From: an uncultured Parabacteroides sp.
Lineage (GTDB): Bacteria > Bacteroidota > Bacteroidia > Bacteroidales > Tannerellaceae
Direction: 5' to 3'
DNA length: 64,000 nucleotides
Assembly: GCF_905196875.1 (NCBI RefSeq)
Contig: NZ_CAJJWO010000023.1
Coordinates: 7,790-71,789, forward strand
In this document: positions 35,518 to 45,168 of the stretch, piece after piece
Layout of the letters: each line of letters begins with the position of its first letter
Position numbering within the stretch: position 1 is the first letter of the stretch
Made by a program: the position numbers and the translations under genes
Notes under the pieces: model-generated
Seen by the model: only the letters and a program-made list of their open reading frames with translations
Databases searched by the model: none
Told to the model about the DNA's origin: nothing

Positions 35518-36603
35518 ATGTCACAATTGAAAAATGAACTGGAAACCAGCAATATGCTGCTTGACTGGTACAAAACGAATAAAAGGGCTTTACCATGGAG
35601 GGAGTCGTCCGATCCCTATATAATCTGGATATCAGAAATAATTCTTCAACAAACCCGTGTTGCTCAGGGGATGGATTATTTTTATCGTTTCACCGGGCGT
35701 TTCCCCGATGTGGCTTCTCTGGCCTCTGCCGAAGAAGACGAGGTATTGAAATATTGGCAGGGATTGGGTTATTACAGCCGTGCCCGGAATCTGCACGCGG
35801 CAGCCAAAAGTATCATGGATACCTTTGGGGGTGTTTTCCCGAGTGAATATAAAGATGTATTGTCTTTAAAAGGGATCGGCGAATATACGGCTGCCGCCAT
35901 TGTGTCTTTTGTTTGGAATAAACCTTATCCGGTTGTCGACGGGAATGTTTTCCGGGTGTTATCCCGTTTGTATGCGGTCGATACGCCTATCGATACGGCA
36001 AGCGGTAAAAAACAGTTTACCGAGTTGGCGGGGATCGTGATGAATCCGGAAAAGGCCGGACTTCACAACCAGGCAATCATGGAGTTCGGCGCCTTACAAT
36101 GTGTGCCTCAAAATCCGGATTGCGACATTTGCCCGTTAAAAGAACGTTGTATGGCATATGCTTCCAACCAGATACAACGTTTTCCGGTAAAGCAGAATAA
36201 AACAAAAACACGTCCCCGCTATTTCCATTATCTATACATTATATATAAAGGGCAGACCTGGCTTTCGCGCCGGGGTAAAAAGGATATATGGGAAGGGCTT
36301 TATGAATTTCCCCTTATCGAGACGGAGCAACCTATGGACTTTGCCGGTTTACAAAAAACGGAAGCTTTCAAACTGTTGTTCGAAGGAGCCGGCCAGTTGA
36401 ATGTCTCAGTAGATATACCGGAAATAAAGCACGTCTTGTCCCATCAGGTCTTGCATACGGCTTTTTACCGGATAGAAATAGAGAAAATCAACGAGGCTTT
36501 GAATTCGTATCTGGTTGTTCCGTATGAAGATATCGAGCGTTATGCCGTTCCCCGTCTTATACATATTTATTTAGAGAAATTAAATGGAAACTTGTCAGAA
36601 TGA
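35518..36603 (+). CDS. mutY: A/G-specific adenine DNA glycosylase
   Basis: 361-residue base-excision-repair enzyme that removes adenine opposite 8-oxoguanine. The catalytic Glu is in IILQQTRVAQG, the helix-hairpin-helix is LKGIGEYTAAAIVSF, and the catalytic Asp is in YPVVDGNVFRVLSR (about 140). The [4Fe-4S] ligands appear as C-x6-C-x2-C-x5-C around CDICPLKERC (about 195-215). The C-terminal NUDIX-like domain recognises 8-oxoG. It is the first gene of a conserved Bacteroidetes run with ssb, gldE and gldD. Confidence 0.96.
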   Translation: MSQLKNELETSNMLLDWYKTNKRALPWRESSDPYIIWISEIILQQTRVAQGMDYFYRFTGRFPDVASLASAEEDEVLKYWQGLGYYSRARNLHAAAKSIMDTFGGVFPSEYKDVLSLKGIGEYTAAAIVSFVWNKPYPVVDGNVFRVLSRLYAVDTPIDTASGKKQFTELAGIVMNPEKAGLHNQAIMEFGALQCVPQNPDCDICPLKERCMAYASNQIQRFPVKQNKTKTRPRYFHYLYIIYKGQTWLSRRGKKDIWEGLYEFPLIETEQPMDFAGLQKTEAFKLLFEGAGQLNVSVDIPEIKHVLSHQVLHTAFYRIEIEKINEALNSYLVVPYEDIERYAVPRLIHIYLEKLNGNLSE

Positions 36604-36646
36604 TCGAATTTATGTTTCTTTGTAAGATATTAAAAGAATTATTACT

Positions 36647-37126
36647 ATGTCATTGAATAAAGTCATTTTGATCGGTAACGTGGGCAAAGATCCCGACGTT
36701 CGTTATTTCGACAGCGGTGCCGCTGTTGCAAACTTCCCTTTGGCAACTTCGGAAAGAGGTTACACACTTGCAAATGGTACGGTTGTGCCCGAAAGGACAG
36801 AATGGCACAATATTGTGGTGCGTCGCGACCAGGTTGCCTTTGTTGAAAAATGGGTGAAGAAAGGTTCGGGCGTTTATGTGGAAGGAAAGATCCGTACCCG
36901 TAGCTATGACGATCAAAGTGGTGTAAAGCGCTATGTTACGGAAATTCATGCAGACCGTATCGAATTTTATAACACAGGCTCGAAGCCCGCTGACGGAGCG
37001 TCATCTAATAGCGGAACAGGTTTCCAGCAGGGAGGACAACCGCAGGCAACGTCTTATCAGCAACCGGTTTCACAACAACCGGATATTTCTTCGGATTCAA
37101 ACAGTGCGGATGATCTTCCGTTCTGA
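36647..37126 (+). CDS. ssb: Single-stranded DNA-binding protein
   Basis: 159-residue SSB with a full OB fold (MSLNKVILIGNVGKDPDVRYFDSGAAVANFPLAT, then WHNIVVRRDQVAFVEKWVKKGSGVYVEGKIRTR). A Gln/Ser-rich disordered linker leads to the acidic tip DDLPF that recruits repair and replication partners. It lies between mutY and gldE. Confidence 0.96.
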   Translation: MSLNKVILIGNVGKDPDVRYFDSGAAVANFPLATSERGYTLANGTVVPERTEWHNIVVRRDQVAFVEKWVKKGSGVYVEGKIRTRSYDDQSGVKRYVTEIHADRIEFYNTGSKPADGASSNSGTGFQQGGQPQATSYQQPVSQQPDISSDSNSADDLPF

Positions 37127-37151
37127 TATTGTTTAACTAATACGGTTCCCC

Positions 37152-38486
37152 TTGGACTCAGACTATTATTTATCGGGCTTATTTGACCAGGTAACTATGC
37201 AGGCACTTACAGCAGGTCCTGTTATAGCATTAAGCCTCGCTTGTATACTGCTGTTAGTGTCCGGCTTCGTGTCGGCATCAGAAGTGGCATTCTTTTCTCT
37301 TACCCCGGGTGACATCAATGACATCCGGGAAGAGAATTCTCCTTCAGATCCACTTATCAGAAAACTTCTGGACCGTTCCGAATATTTGCTTGCAGCTATT
37401 CTGATTGCAAATAACTTTGTGAATGTAGCTGTCGTTATGCTTTGTACCTATGGTATCAATGCCCTGGTTAACTTCTCGGCTGTACCGGCTTTAGGCTTTG
37501 TGCTCGAAACGATCATACTTACTTTTCTCCTTTTACTTTTTGGCGAGATCATGCCCAAGATCTACGCACAGAAGAACTCTCTTCGCTTTGTTCGCCGTTC
37601 GGTTTCTGTTTTGAATATGATCGAACGTATCTGTCGCCCGCTATCGAAGGTGTTGGTGACTTCTACCTCTGTTATTAACAAGGCGCTCGTTAAAAAGAGA
37701 TACGACCTTTCTGTCGATGAACTTTCTAAAGCGCTCGAACTGACTTCTACTGAAATTCCTGAAGAGAAAGAAATGTTGGCCGAGATCATCAAGTTCTATA
37801 ATAAAACGGCAGATGAGATTATGACTCCCCGTCTGGATATGGAAGATATCGAGATAAAGACCAACTTTCGTAATGTGATCGATTTCATTATTAAGTCCGG
37901 TTATTCCCGTATCCCCATATATGCAGACTCGGAGGATAATATCAAAGGTATTCTCTATATCAAGGACTTGCTGCCCTATATCGAAAAACCGGATACATTC
38001 CGTTGGCAGAGCCTGATCCGTCCGGCTTACTTTGTTCCTGAGACGAAGAAGATCGACGACCTGCTGGAAGAATTCCGGACTAACAAGATACATATGGCGA
38101 TCGTGGTAGACGAGTTCGGCGGAACTTCCGGTATCGTTACGATGGAAGATATCCTGGAAGAAATTGTCGGAGAGATTTCCGATGAATATGATGAAGATGA
38201 GAAACAATTCATCCGTCTGGCAGACGGTAGCCTGATTTTCGAAGCCAAGATACTGTTGACAGACTTTTTCCGTGTGATCAATGCCGACCCGTCTGAGTTT
38301 GGAAAGTTGACGGAAGATGTGGAAACACTGGCCGGCCTTCTGTTGGAGATAAAAGGAGATTTCCCTCGTCGTCGGGAGATTCTCGATTATGACAAGTATC
38401 GTTTCCAGGTTCTCGAAATGGATAACCGTCGGATCCTTAAGGTGAAATTTAATCGTATTCCAGCTGGAGAGAAAGGAGAGGAGTGA
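37152..38486 (+). CDS. gldE: GldE-like CBS-domain/CorC-type membrane protein
   Basis: 444 residues using a TTG start at 37152 (MDSDYYLSGL), or 429 from ATG at 37197. It has an N-terminal DUF21 (CNNM) membrane domain with 3-4 helices, paired CBS domains (about 210-330, with IMTPRLDMEDIEI and HMAIVVDEFGGTSGIVTMEDILEEIVGEI) and a C-terminal CorC/HlyC domain. GldE is tied to gliding and type IX secretion in Flavobacteriia. In Bacteroidales that do not glide the role is unclear and may concern divalent-cation handling or envelope assembly. It overlaps gldD by 4 bp. Confidence 0.88.
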   Translation: MDSDYYLSGLFDQVTMQALTAGPVIALSLACILLLVSGFVSASEVAFFSLTPGDINDIREENSPSDPLIRKLLDRSEYLLAAILIANNFVNVAVVMLCTYGINALVNFSAVPALGFVLETIILTFLLLLFGEIMPKIYAQKNSLRFVRRSVSVLNMIERICRPLSKVLVTSTSVINKALVKKRYDLSVDELSKALELTSTEIPEEKEMLAEIIKFYNKTADEIMTPRLDMEDIEIKTNFRNVIDFIIKSGYSRIPIYADSEDNIKGILYIKDLLPYIEKPDTFRWQSLIRPAYFVPETKKIDDLLEEFRTNKIHMAIVVDEFGGTSGIVTMEDILEEIVGEISDEYDEDEKQFIRLADGSLIFEAKILLTDFFRVINADPSEFGKLTEDVETLAGLLLEIKGDFPRRREILDYDKYRFQVLEMDNRRILKVKFNRIPAGEKGEE

Positions 38487-39061
38487 TGAAGTCTATTCTG
38501 TCGGGTCTGTTTTTCCTGTTTTTTCTGTTGTGTATCTCCTGTACGGAATATACGCCGAAACCGCGTGGTTATTTCCGGATCGAACCACCACAGGCCCGTT
38601 ATCAGCCTTTACCTCTCGACAGTTTACCTTACGGGTTTAATGTCTCCCAGTTGGTAACCGTAGAACTTCCTCCGCAGGGAAGTCCGGAGGGATGGATCAA
38701 CCTGTCTTATCCTTCTTTAGGTGTAAAAGTATATTGCAGTTACCTGCCTGTTACACGCAAAACATTACAGACAGCCGAGATGGAGTCCCGTTCGTTGGTT
38801 TCCCGGCAGGCCAAACAAGCCAATGCCGTGAAGGAACAGGCTTACAGCAATCCGGATGAAAAAGTATACGGTTCCTTGTTTTTGCTCGACGGCGAGTCAG
38901 CATCTCCTGTGCAGTTCATGCTGACGGACAGTTCTTCAAACTTTTTTCGTGGGGCTTTATATTATGATTGTGTGCCGAACGCTGACTCTTTGGCCCCCCT
39001 GACTGATTATTTGCGGAAGGATATTATTGAGTTGATACAATCTTTTAGCTGGAAGAAATAA
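38483..39061 (+). CDS. gldD: GldD-like gliding-motility lipoprotein
   Basis: 192-residue lipoprotein (lipobox LLCISCTE, Cys about 20). The family start YTPKPRGYFRIEPPQARYQPL follows the lipid anchor, and the middle contains WINLSYPSLGVKVYCSY. The ATGA overlap with gldE and the 1-bp overlap with the PPTase gene show tight coupling. In Flavobacterium GldD is needed for gliding; here it may serve protein secretion or lipoprotein handling, which is inference. Confidence 0.88.
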   Translation: MMKSILSGLFFLFFLLCISCTEYTPKPRGYFRIEPPQARYQPLPLDSLPYGFNVSQLVTVELPPQGSPEGWINLSYPSLGVKVYCSYLPVTRKTLQTAEMESRSLVSRQAKQANAVKEQAYSNPDEKVYGSLFLLDGESASPVQFMLTDSSSNFFRGALYYDCVPNADSLAPLTDYLRKDIIELIQSFSWKK

Positions 39062-39687
39062 TGCCTGTCATCCTGAAACATACATCACCTTTGCTGGGTG
39101 TCTGGAAGATTGAAGAGACTTCGGATGAATTACTCTCCATGTTGGATTTCCGCCCGGATTATTTACCGTTTCTCCAACATATAAAAACAGAGAAACGTCG
39201 CCAGGAATGGTTAGCCAGCCGTGTCCTCCTGAAAGAACTGGCCGGTTCGGAACTTATCATCCGCTATCATGAAGACGGTGCACCCTATTTGTCCGACTCT
39301 GCTTATCATCTGAGTATTTCCCATACGAATGGTTATGCCGCCGTTCTATTGCAACAACAGCCCGCTGCCGGTATAGATATCGAATATTATTCTCTGCGGA
39401 TATTGAAGATACGCCGCCGTTTTATGTCTCCTGAAGAGGATGCCTCCGTTTCTTCTATTAATGAAGTCAATCATTTACTTATCTATTGGTGTGCTAAAGA
39501 AGCCTTATTTAAAATGATCCGGCAGCAGGATGTCGACTTTATCGAACATTTGCATATCGAACCTTTCACTTATGCAGACTCCGGACAAATCCACGCCTAC
39601 GAAACCCGGACGCCGGATGCCAGGTCCTACACTTTGAACTATGAAGTATATCCCGCCTTCATACTGGTGTATAGTATCTCTCAATAA
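39061..39687 (+). CDS. 4'-phosphopantetheinyl transferase (Sfp/AcpT superfamily)
   Basis: 208-residue enzyme that attaches phosphopantetheine to carrier proteins. The signature GIDIEY (about residue 108) and WCAKEALFKM (about 143-152) carry the Mg-binding Asp/Glu and catalytic Lys positions. The N-terminal region resembles Bacteroidetes members that follow gldD. Its start codon overlaps the gldD stop (ATAATG). Confidence 0.9.
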   Translation: MPVILKHTSPLLGVWKIEETSDELLSMLDFRPDYLPFLQHIKTEKRRQEWLASRVLLKELAGSELIIRYHEDGAPYLSDSAYHLSISHTNGYAAVLLQQQPAAGIDIEYYSLRILKIRRRFMSPEEDASVSSINEVNHLLIYWCAKEALFKMIRQQDVDFIEHLHIEPFTYADSGQIHAYETRTPDARSYTLNYEVYPAFILVYSISQ

Positions 39688-39719
39688 ATAAGACCGGGCC
39701 TTTCATTCCCTTGGCTGTG

Positions 39720-39843
39720 TTTTGCCATTTAAAACGCAATGTTTTGCCATACTTATAATAGATCCTTGCCAATAGGATGGCAGAGTTCTGCCAATGGTGT
39801 GGCAGGGTCTTGCCAACCGTATGGCAAAACATCCAGCTGCCAT
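39720..39843. repeat. 22-bp-period tandem repeat array B (TTGCCA units)
   Basis: Units start at 39720, 39742, 39764, 39786 and 39808, five in exact 22-bp register, each beginning with a variant of TTTTGCCA. A sixth, shifted TGCCA occurs at 39838. The later units are dyads, TTGCCA-6 bp-TGGCAA or close variants. The array fills the gap between the PPTase gene and the AsmA-like gene. No coding potential is seen. Confidence 0.82.
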
Positions 39844-39922
39844 AGAACCCTAAACATAATAACAGTTATCTTGTTTTAATTTATAAAGTCTTTGCTTTAC
39901 CGGATAACGTTTATAATTAGAT

Positions 39923-42900
39923 ATGGGGCGAAAAAAGAAAATAGCAAAATATATTTTCCCGGCAATCGGATTGCTGGTTGTGTTGCTTACTGCCCTGAAC
40001 CTGTATCTGAACCATCGGCTTGAACGGTATCTGAAGAAGGAACTGAGCCGCCGGACGACAGAGGCTACGGATGGTTTTTATAATCTTTCGTTTGATGATC
40101 TCTCTATCGGTTTCATAAAAGGAGAATTGAAGATAAAAGGCGTCAGGCTTATGCCCGATACGACAGTCTTCCGGCAATGGGCGGCTATCGACAGTCTTCC
40201 GCAGACTTATGTGAAGGCAGAGATCGGCGTGATCGATTTTAAAGGGGTGAACCTGACATGGCGTTGGAGTTATAAGAAGCTACACTTTAACTCCTTTGAA
40301 ATTAAGGGCCCGGAGATAGAAATATTCGATTCGTACGACTCCGGACGCACGGAGAAGAAGGCCCGGAATGTCAGTTCCAAATCATTGTACGAAGTCATTT
40401 CACCGTATATAAATGTGTTGAGTGTGCGGACGCTGAATCTGGAAGATGCGAGTGTCTCGTATACGGTTGAGAATCCGGTGACACCGATCCTGTATGCATT
40501 GACCGATGTCAGTTTCCGTGCATATGATTTCAGGCTGGATGAAAATTCTTCCCGAAGCGGCAAGTTGCTCTATTGCGATAATTTTGAGTTTGTAACCAAC
40601 CAGCCTCAGACTCTGCTTGCCAATAACGATTTCGTGTTGAAAACAGACAGTATCAAGCTGAGTACGCTGGATTCGATCATTTATATAGAAAGAATCAATC
40701 TGATTCCGCAGGAGAAGTTGTGGATAGAGAAAAACCGGCAACCGGATAGCTATGTGGATGCATTGGTCCGGACGATTGAAGTAAACGGCATACAGTTTAA
40801 ACGGGAAGAGGCTCTGAATTATCTGACAGCCCGTTCTTTTGATATTTCATCATCGGATATCCAGGTGTTTAACCTGGCGGCTGATACGGCGCCTAAAGAC
40901 AAAACGGTCGATAAACCTGCAACCATGAATACCGATTCATTGGTACAGGCCTTGTCTCTTTATGATATTATATCGCCGGTATTACATAGTGTTGCTATTC
41001 AGTCCATCGGTATACAGGATGCCAAAGTGGCCTATTCACAGGCTGTGAAAGATTCTGTCGAGGTCTATAAACTGGATAATTTTAATTTTCAGGCGAATGA
41101 ATTCCTGGTAGATTCGGTTTCCGAAGTGAAGCATGGTTTATGGTATTCGCGCAGTTTTGCTTTTGAAGCAACAGGGATCAGCGGGATGATGACGGCCCGT
41201 AACCATCGCCTGGATGTGGAACGTATGGCACTGAACACGGAAACCGGCGATTTCAGTATTGAGAATATCCGGTTGAAACCTATCTCCGTTAGATCGCGCA
41301 ACGATTATATGTCGGGCAGTATTGATACGATCGCTATAAAAGGTTTACTGTATGATAAAGGGATCAGTGCCGGTCTGTTTAAGATAGACCGTCCGAATCT
41401 CCGGTACAATAAGGCACCCTCTTATAATAAGGAAAATAAAGAACAGAAAATGCCGGTCGATACCCGGGCGGATATTGAAGATATATTGAATCCGTTACTC
41501 CAATATTTATCTATTAAACAGATTCGTCTGAATCATGCTTTTGTCACGTTGAACGATAGGAGCGTGCCTGATCCTGTCGTTTATAAACTGAAAGATTTCA
41601 ATTTCTATGCAACCAATTTCCTGATAGACGACAGTACGAACCGGAGCAACGGATTGTTTTTCCAGTGCGATAATTTTGGATTCAGTCTAAAAGACTTTGA
41701 TAATTACCTGCCGGGAAAAGAATACCGGTTGTATGTGAGTAAAGGCGATTTCTCCACTCAGAAAGGCCTGTTTCGTTTGCAGGATGTAAAGTTGATCCCG
41801 CAGGATTCGTTGTGGAAAAAGGCTTCGAAGTCGCATATAAGGTTTGAGGTCCCTTTAGTTTCGGTTTCCGGAATGAACCGCTTACCGGATAAACTTGCCC
41901 AAAGCCTGGAAACAGGAGCCGTTCATCTGAAGTCGCCGTATCTGGAGGTCGTCGATAAGGATGGGACTTTTTATAAAGCCGGACTGAAAGATATAGGGAT
42001 CAGTAAAATTAGATGGGACAGCCTGCATTTTGCTGTTGGCGATATTTCATTGGTTGATCCTGTTTTTTCTTATAAGCCGGGGAATGTTCCGGATAAGGAG
42101 AAAAAGAAACCTGCCGCAGGCGAGTTGGAGGATGTGTATGAAATGCTCGGACGTTTTACGCCTGACCTTTCACTGGAGAAATTGGATATATCGAATGCCG
42201 TATTGAATAACGATACGGCCAGCCTGCTATTGGAAGGATTACATGTCAATGCAGCAGACCGTCTGTTTAAGCTGAAAACAATCCGGTTCAATACGAAAGA
42301 CCTGTCTTTCCCGTTGGATAATGGCTTTTATACATTGAGTATCGGCGAAGTGAGCCTGAATAATACGCAGCTCGACCTGGCGGATATCCACCTGCTTTCC
42401 AAATATCCTAAGATGGAATTTGCCTATCTCCAACCCGAACATAAAGACTGGTTTGATGTCAAAGTGGGACGTTTGAATCTTGCGGGGATCGACTTGCCGG
42501 CCTGGATTACACAGCAAGTGATAAAAGTAAGAAAGGTGCAGGTGGATGATGCCGTCCTTCAGAATTTTAAGAACCAACAAATAATCGTACCCCGTCATAT
42601 TGTTCCGATGATTTACTCCGGTCTGCAGAAAGCTCCCGTTAAAATAGCTGTCGATAGCCTGGATGTCAATAACTTTTCTGTCGTTTATGAAGAGCTGGCC
42701 CGGAAGGGGATAAAACCGGGAAAATTATTCTTTACGGAGATGAACGGTAAGTTTTCCGGATTTACGAATATCGTTACCCGTCCGGATCAGTATATCCGTC
42801 TCGACGCAAATGGAAAGCTGATGGGATCAGGCTATTTTACAGCGACCTGGTTGTTGCCTGTCGATTCATTGAACGATCGTTTTATCCTGAATGCCCATAT

Positions 42901-43417
42901 GAAAGATTTCGACCTGACAGCCTTGAATGAATTGATAACCCCGCTGGCATTTGCCAAGATCGAAAGCGGGAAACTGGATGATTTTACATTTAGTACGGAA
43001 GCCTCCAGCAAAGGAGCTAACGTCGATATGCTGTTCCTTTACCGAGACCTGAAAGCAGAACTTTTCAAAGAAAAGCATGGAGAGGTGATTGATAACAAGT
43101 TTTTATCACGCCTGGCAAACCTGGTGTTGAAACATGATAACCCGGATCATCCGGAAAAGGGAAGGCATACACCCAGGCAGTCTCATCTGACTATTGAACG
43201 GGATCCTTATCATTCTACATTTAATTATTTATGGCAGATACTGCGTCCGCCCCTGATCGAGTCGGTGGGTGTTTCTAAAAAGACACAGGATGTCGCCAAA
43301 GAAGTCAGTGGCTTTTTAACTAAAATAAAGAATCTCTTTCATCCCAAAAGAACCAAAGCGCAGACCGAAAAGAAAGATGATAAAAACGAAATAACGAATG
43401 AACTTATCCGGAGGTAA
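39923..43417 (+). CDS. Large AsmA/TamB-like envelope protein of unknown function
   Basis: 1164 residues. A basic N-terminus (MGRKKKIAK) leads into one membrane helix (about 10-28), followed by a very long region of repeating beta segments with recurring phrases such as YKLDNFNFQANEFLVD and YKLKDFNFYATNFLID. This suggests repeated beta-solenoid units of the AsmA/DUF748 kind, which in other bacteria form hydrophobic grooves for lipid transport between membranes. The C-terminal part (about 920-1080) resembles the DUF748 end. The tail is rich in Lys. Lipid transport is inferred from fold class only. Confidence 0.7.
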   Translation: MGRKKKIAKYIFPAIGLLVVLLTALNLYLNHRLERYLKKELSRRTTEATDGFYNLSFDDLSIGFIKGELKIKGVRLMPDTTVFRQWAAIDSLPQTYVKAEIGVIDFKGVNLTWRWSYKKLHFNSFEIKGPEIEIFDSYDSGRTEKKARNVSSKSLYEVISPYINVLSVRTLNLEDASVSYTVENPVTPILYALTDVSFRAYDFRLDENSSRSGKLLYCDNFEFVTNQPQTLLANNDFVLKTDSIKLSTLDSIIYIERINLIPQEKLWIEKNRQPDSYVDALVRTIEVNGIQFKREEALNYLTARSFDISSSDIQVFNLAADTAPKDKTVDKPATMNTDSLVQALSLYDIISPVLHSVAIQSIGIQDAKVAYSQAVKDSVEVYKLDNFNFQANEFLVDSVSEVKHGLWYSRSFAFEATGISGMMTARNHRLDVERMALNTETGDFSIENIRLKPISVRSRNDYMSGSIDTIAIKGLLYDKGISAGLFKIDRPNLRYNKAPSYNKENKEQKMPVDTRADIEDILNPLLQYLSIKQIRLNHAFVTLNDRSVPDPVVYKLKDFNFYATNFLIDDSTNRSNGLFFQCDNFGFSLKDFDNYLPGKEYRLYVSKGDFSTQKGLFRLQDVKLIPQDSLWKKASKSHIRFEVPLVSVSGMNRLPDKLAQSLETGAVHLKSPYLEVVDKDGTFYKAGLKDIGISKIRWDSLHFAVGDISLVDPVFSYKPGNVPDKEKKKPAAGELEDVYEMLGRFTPDLSLEKLDISNAVLNNDTASLLLEGLHVNAADRLFKLKTIRFNTKDLSFPLDNGFYTLSIGEVSLNNTQLDLADIHLLSKYPKMEFAYLQPEHKDWFDVKVGRLNLAGIDLPAWITQQVIKVRKVQVDDAVLQNFKNQQIIVPRHIVPMIYSGLQKAPVKIAVDSLDVNNFSVVYEELARKGIKPGKLFFTEMNGKFSGFTNIVTRPDQYIRLDANGKLMGSGYFTATWLLPVDSLNDRFILNAHMKDFDLTALNELITPLAFAKIESGKLDDFTFSTEASSKGANVDMLFLYRDLKAELFKEKHGEVIDNKFLSRLANLVLKHDNPDHPEKGRHTPRQSHLTIERDPYHSTFNYLWQILRPPLIESVGVSKKTQDVAKEVSGFLTKIKNLFHPKRTKAQTEKKDDKNEITNELIRR

Positions 43418-43468
43418 AGTGTTTTATATTAAAGAGCGTTGTTTTGTAGATAAATAATAAACGAATAC

Positions 43469-43735
43469 ATGGAATATGATATAATTCATCACCCGGAGAA
43501 ATATCGCTTCGAGGTGAAAACGAATGATTTAACGGCCTTTGTGCAATACAGGCTTGTCGGCAATAATCTGGATATTATTCATACAATAGTTCCGGAACCT
43601 CTGGAGGGGCAAGGTATTGCCGCTTCCCTAGTGAAAGCGGCTTTCGACTACGCATTAGAGAATCAATTAAAGCCACGGGCAATCTGCTCGTACGCGGTAG
43701 CATGGTTAAAAAGACATCAGGAATATGCAAGATAA
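43469..43735 (+). CDS. Small GNAT-like N-acetyltransferase (YjdJ type)
   Basis: 88-residue protein matching the short GNAT family that consists only of the acetyl-CoA-binding core. It has a strand pair ending in IIHTIVPEPLEGQGIAASLVKAAFDYA, which contains the Q/R-x-x-G-x-G/A-like loop (EGQGIA), and a terminal CSYAVAWLKRHQEYAR segment with the conserved YxxxWLxRH pattern. The substrate is unknown. It is convergent with the pentapeptide-repeat gene, 18 bp apart. Confidence 0.82.
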   Translation: MEYDIIHHPEKYRFEVKTNDLTAFVQYRLVGNNLDIIHTIVPEPLEGQGIAASLVKAAFDYALENQLKPRAICSYAVAWLKRHQEYAR

Positions 43736-43753
43736 CCAGTTTGAAAATGATGA

Positions 43754-44401
43754 TTATCCTTTGATTGTAACACCCAGTAAATGGGCTAGTTCAAGTGCTT
43801 GCAGGGAAGTTACTGCAGCTCCACGTAACTCACAACCTGTAATGGGACTTATCCGTATGCCGGATATGTCGCAATTGCTTAAATCTGTACCTTTCAAGGA
43901 AGTACGGTAAAATTCCGCTTCTTTCAGGTTACACGCATCGAATACCGTATAGGCAAACTGGCAACTTTCCAACGAACCACTTTTCAGGTCGCATTGGTTG
44001 AAGCCCACATATTTCAGTTTGCTCATGGTCAGGTTGATATATTCTGCTTTGCAGTTACTGAAAGTAATATGATTTAATGACGATTCCGCGAAGTTCACGC
44101 CGATCAGTTTACAATCGATAAACTCGACACGATGGAAGCCGGATTCGGAGAAATTGACATTCGAAAGATCGCAGTTCCGGAAGATTATATCGCTGAACTG
44201 CGATTTTTTTATGCCACAGCCAATCAACATACAGTTCGTGAACAGGCAGGACTGCATATTTATATTTTTTGTCTTGATCTCAAATACCCGTTGGTTTTTG
44301 AAAGAATATTCCGTCACGTCTTCTCCATCATTTAGGAGTGTCTCGTCCAATGGGGCGTCTTCTTTTAAAACAGCTGTTACCCGGGGAGCAGTTATCTTCA
44401 T
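43754..44401 (-). CDS. Pentapeptide-repeat protein
   Basis: 215 residues. From about residue 45 to 190 the A/S/C-(D/N)-(L/F)-x-x pattern repeats (CDLSNVNFSESGF, CKLIGVNFAESSL, CNLKEAEFYRTSL), predicting a right-handed quadrilateral beta-helix. Cys is unusually frequent at the repeat starts. Some pentapeptide proteins mimic DNA and protect gyrase, but the family is broad and no partner can be named here. It precedes, in the leftward sense, the GNAT gene and follows two L,D-transpeptidases. Confidence 0.88.
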   Translation of the reverse strand: MKITAPRVTAVLKEDAPLDETLLNDGEDVTEYSFKNQRVFEIKTKNINMQSCLFTNCMLIGCGIKKSQFSDIIFRNCDLSNVNFSESGFHRVEFIDCKLIGVNFAESSLNHITFSNCKAEYINLTMSKLKYVGFNQCDLKSGSLESCQFAYTVFDACNLKEAEFYRTSLKGTDLSNCDISGIRISPITGCELRGAAVTSLQALELAHLLGVTIKG

Positions 44402-44448
44402 GTTATATTGCTTTTAATGGATTAATTTAACAGACATGATATATACAC

Positions 44449-45135
44449 TTACATAGTGGCAATCTGTTTGGATAGGATAGGGCTGTAGGCCAGATAATTC
44501 TGGTTATTGGCATAAATAAACAGCAACGAACCGCCCTTGATCGTATTAATGATCGGTTTGCTGACCGACTGTGGTAGGGCCGGACAACCGAAACTACGTC
44601 CCAGGCGACCGGATGAAGCGATAACGGAAGGGTTGGAGTAAGCCGCCCCATGAATCACGATCGCCCGCTCTTTGGCGCGGTCGTTAATCCCTTTTTCCAG
44701 ACCGTTTAGTACTAATGAATAACCGTTTTTCCCCTGATAAGTATTTTCTGTCACAAAGAATCCCAATGAGCTTTTGAGAGACCCGTTCTCGTTCGAAAAA
44801 GAGGTGGCATAATTCCCTCCGCTGTTCTTCCCATGGGAGACGAGCGAGGTGAACAACAACTTTTTATGTCTCATATCGAATACATAAAAACGTTCCTCCG
44901 TAGAAGGTTTGCTGAAATCGACCAGCGTAAGTATTTCTTTACTTTTTTGTTCGATCTTATTATATCCGGCTATGGCCTGTTCGAAGGCTGCATAATTGAC
45001 AATCCCTTCCAGTTCCATTTCCATATATAACTGCCGGCAGCTTGAAGTAGCGGACGTGCGTGGCACCGGCCGACTCATCGAAGAGAAGTTTGCCGGAATA
45101 AACAAAAGGAACAGATATAAGAAAATTTTGTGCAT
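44449..45135 (-). CDS. Secreted murein L,D-transpeptidase catalytic-domain protein (PF13645 type)
   Basis: 228 residues with a signal peptide (MHKIFLYLFLLFIPANFSS). The catalytic block contains IVIHGAAYSNP (His) and GRSFGCPALP (nucleophile Cys, about 188), the arrangement of the YkuD-like family 2. It would act on periplasmic peptidoglycan or attach proteins to it. It lies 33 bp downstream of a second, different L,D-transpeptidase on the same strand. Confidence 0.87.
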   Translation of the reverse strand: MHKIFLYLFLLFIPANFSSMSRPVPRTSATSSCRQLYMEMELEGIVNYAAFEQAIAGYNKIEQKSKEILTLVDFSKPSTEERFYVFDMRHKKLLFTSLVSHGKNSGGNYATSFSNENGSLKSSLGFFVTENTYQGKNGYSLVLNGLEKGINDRAKERAIVIHGAAYSNPSVIASSGRLGRSFGCPALPQSVSKPIINTIKGGSLLFIYANNQNYLAYSPILSKQIATM

Positions 45136-45168
45136 GTCAGTGTGAATCAGACTGCAAAGTTATCATTT

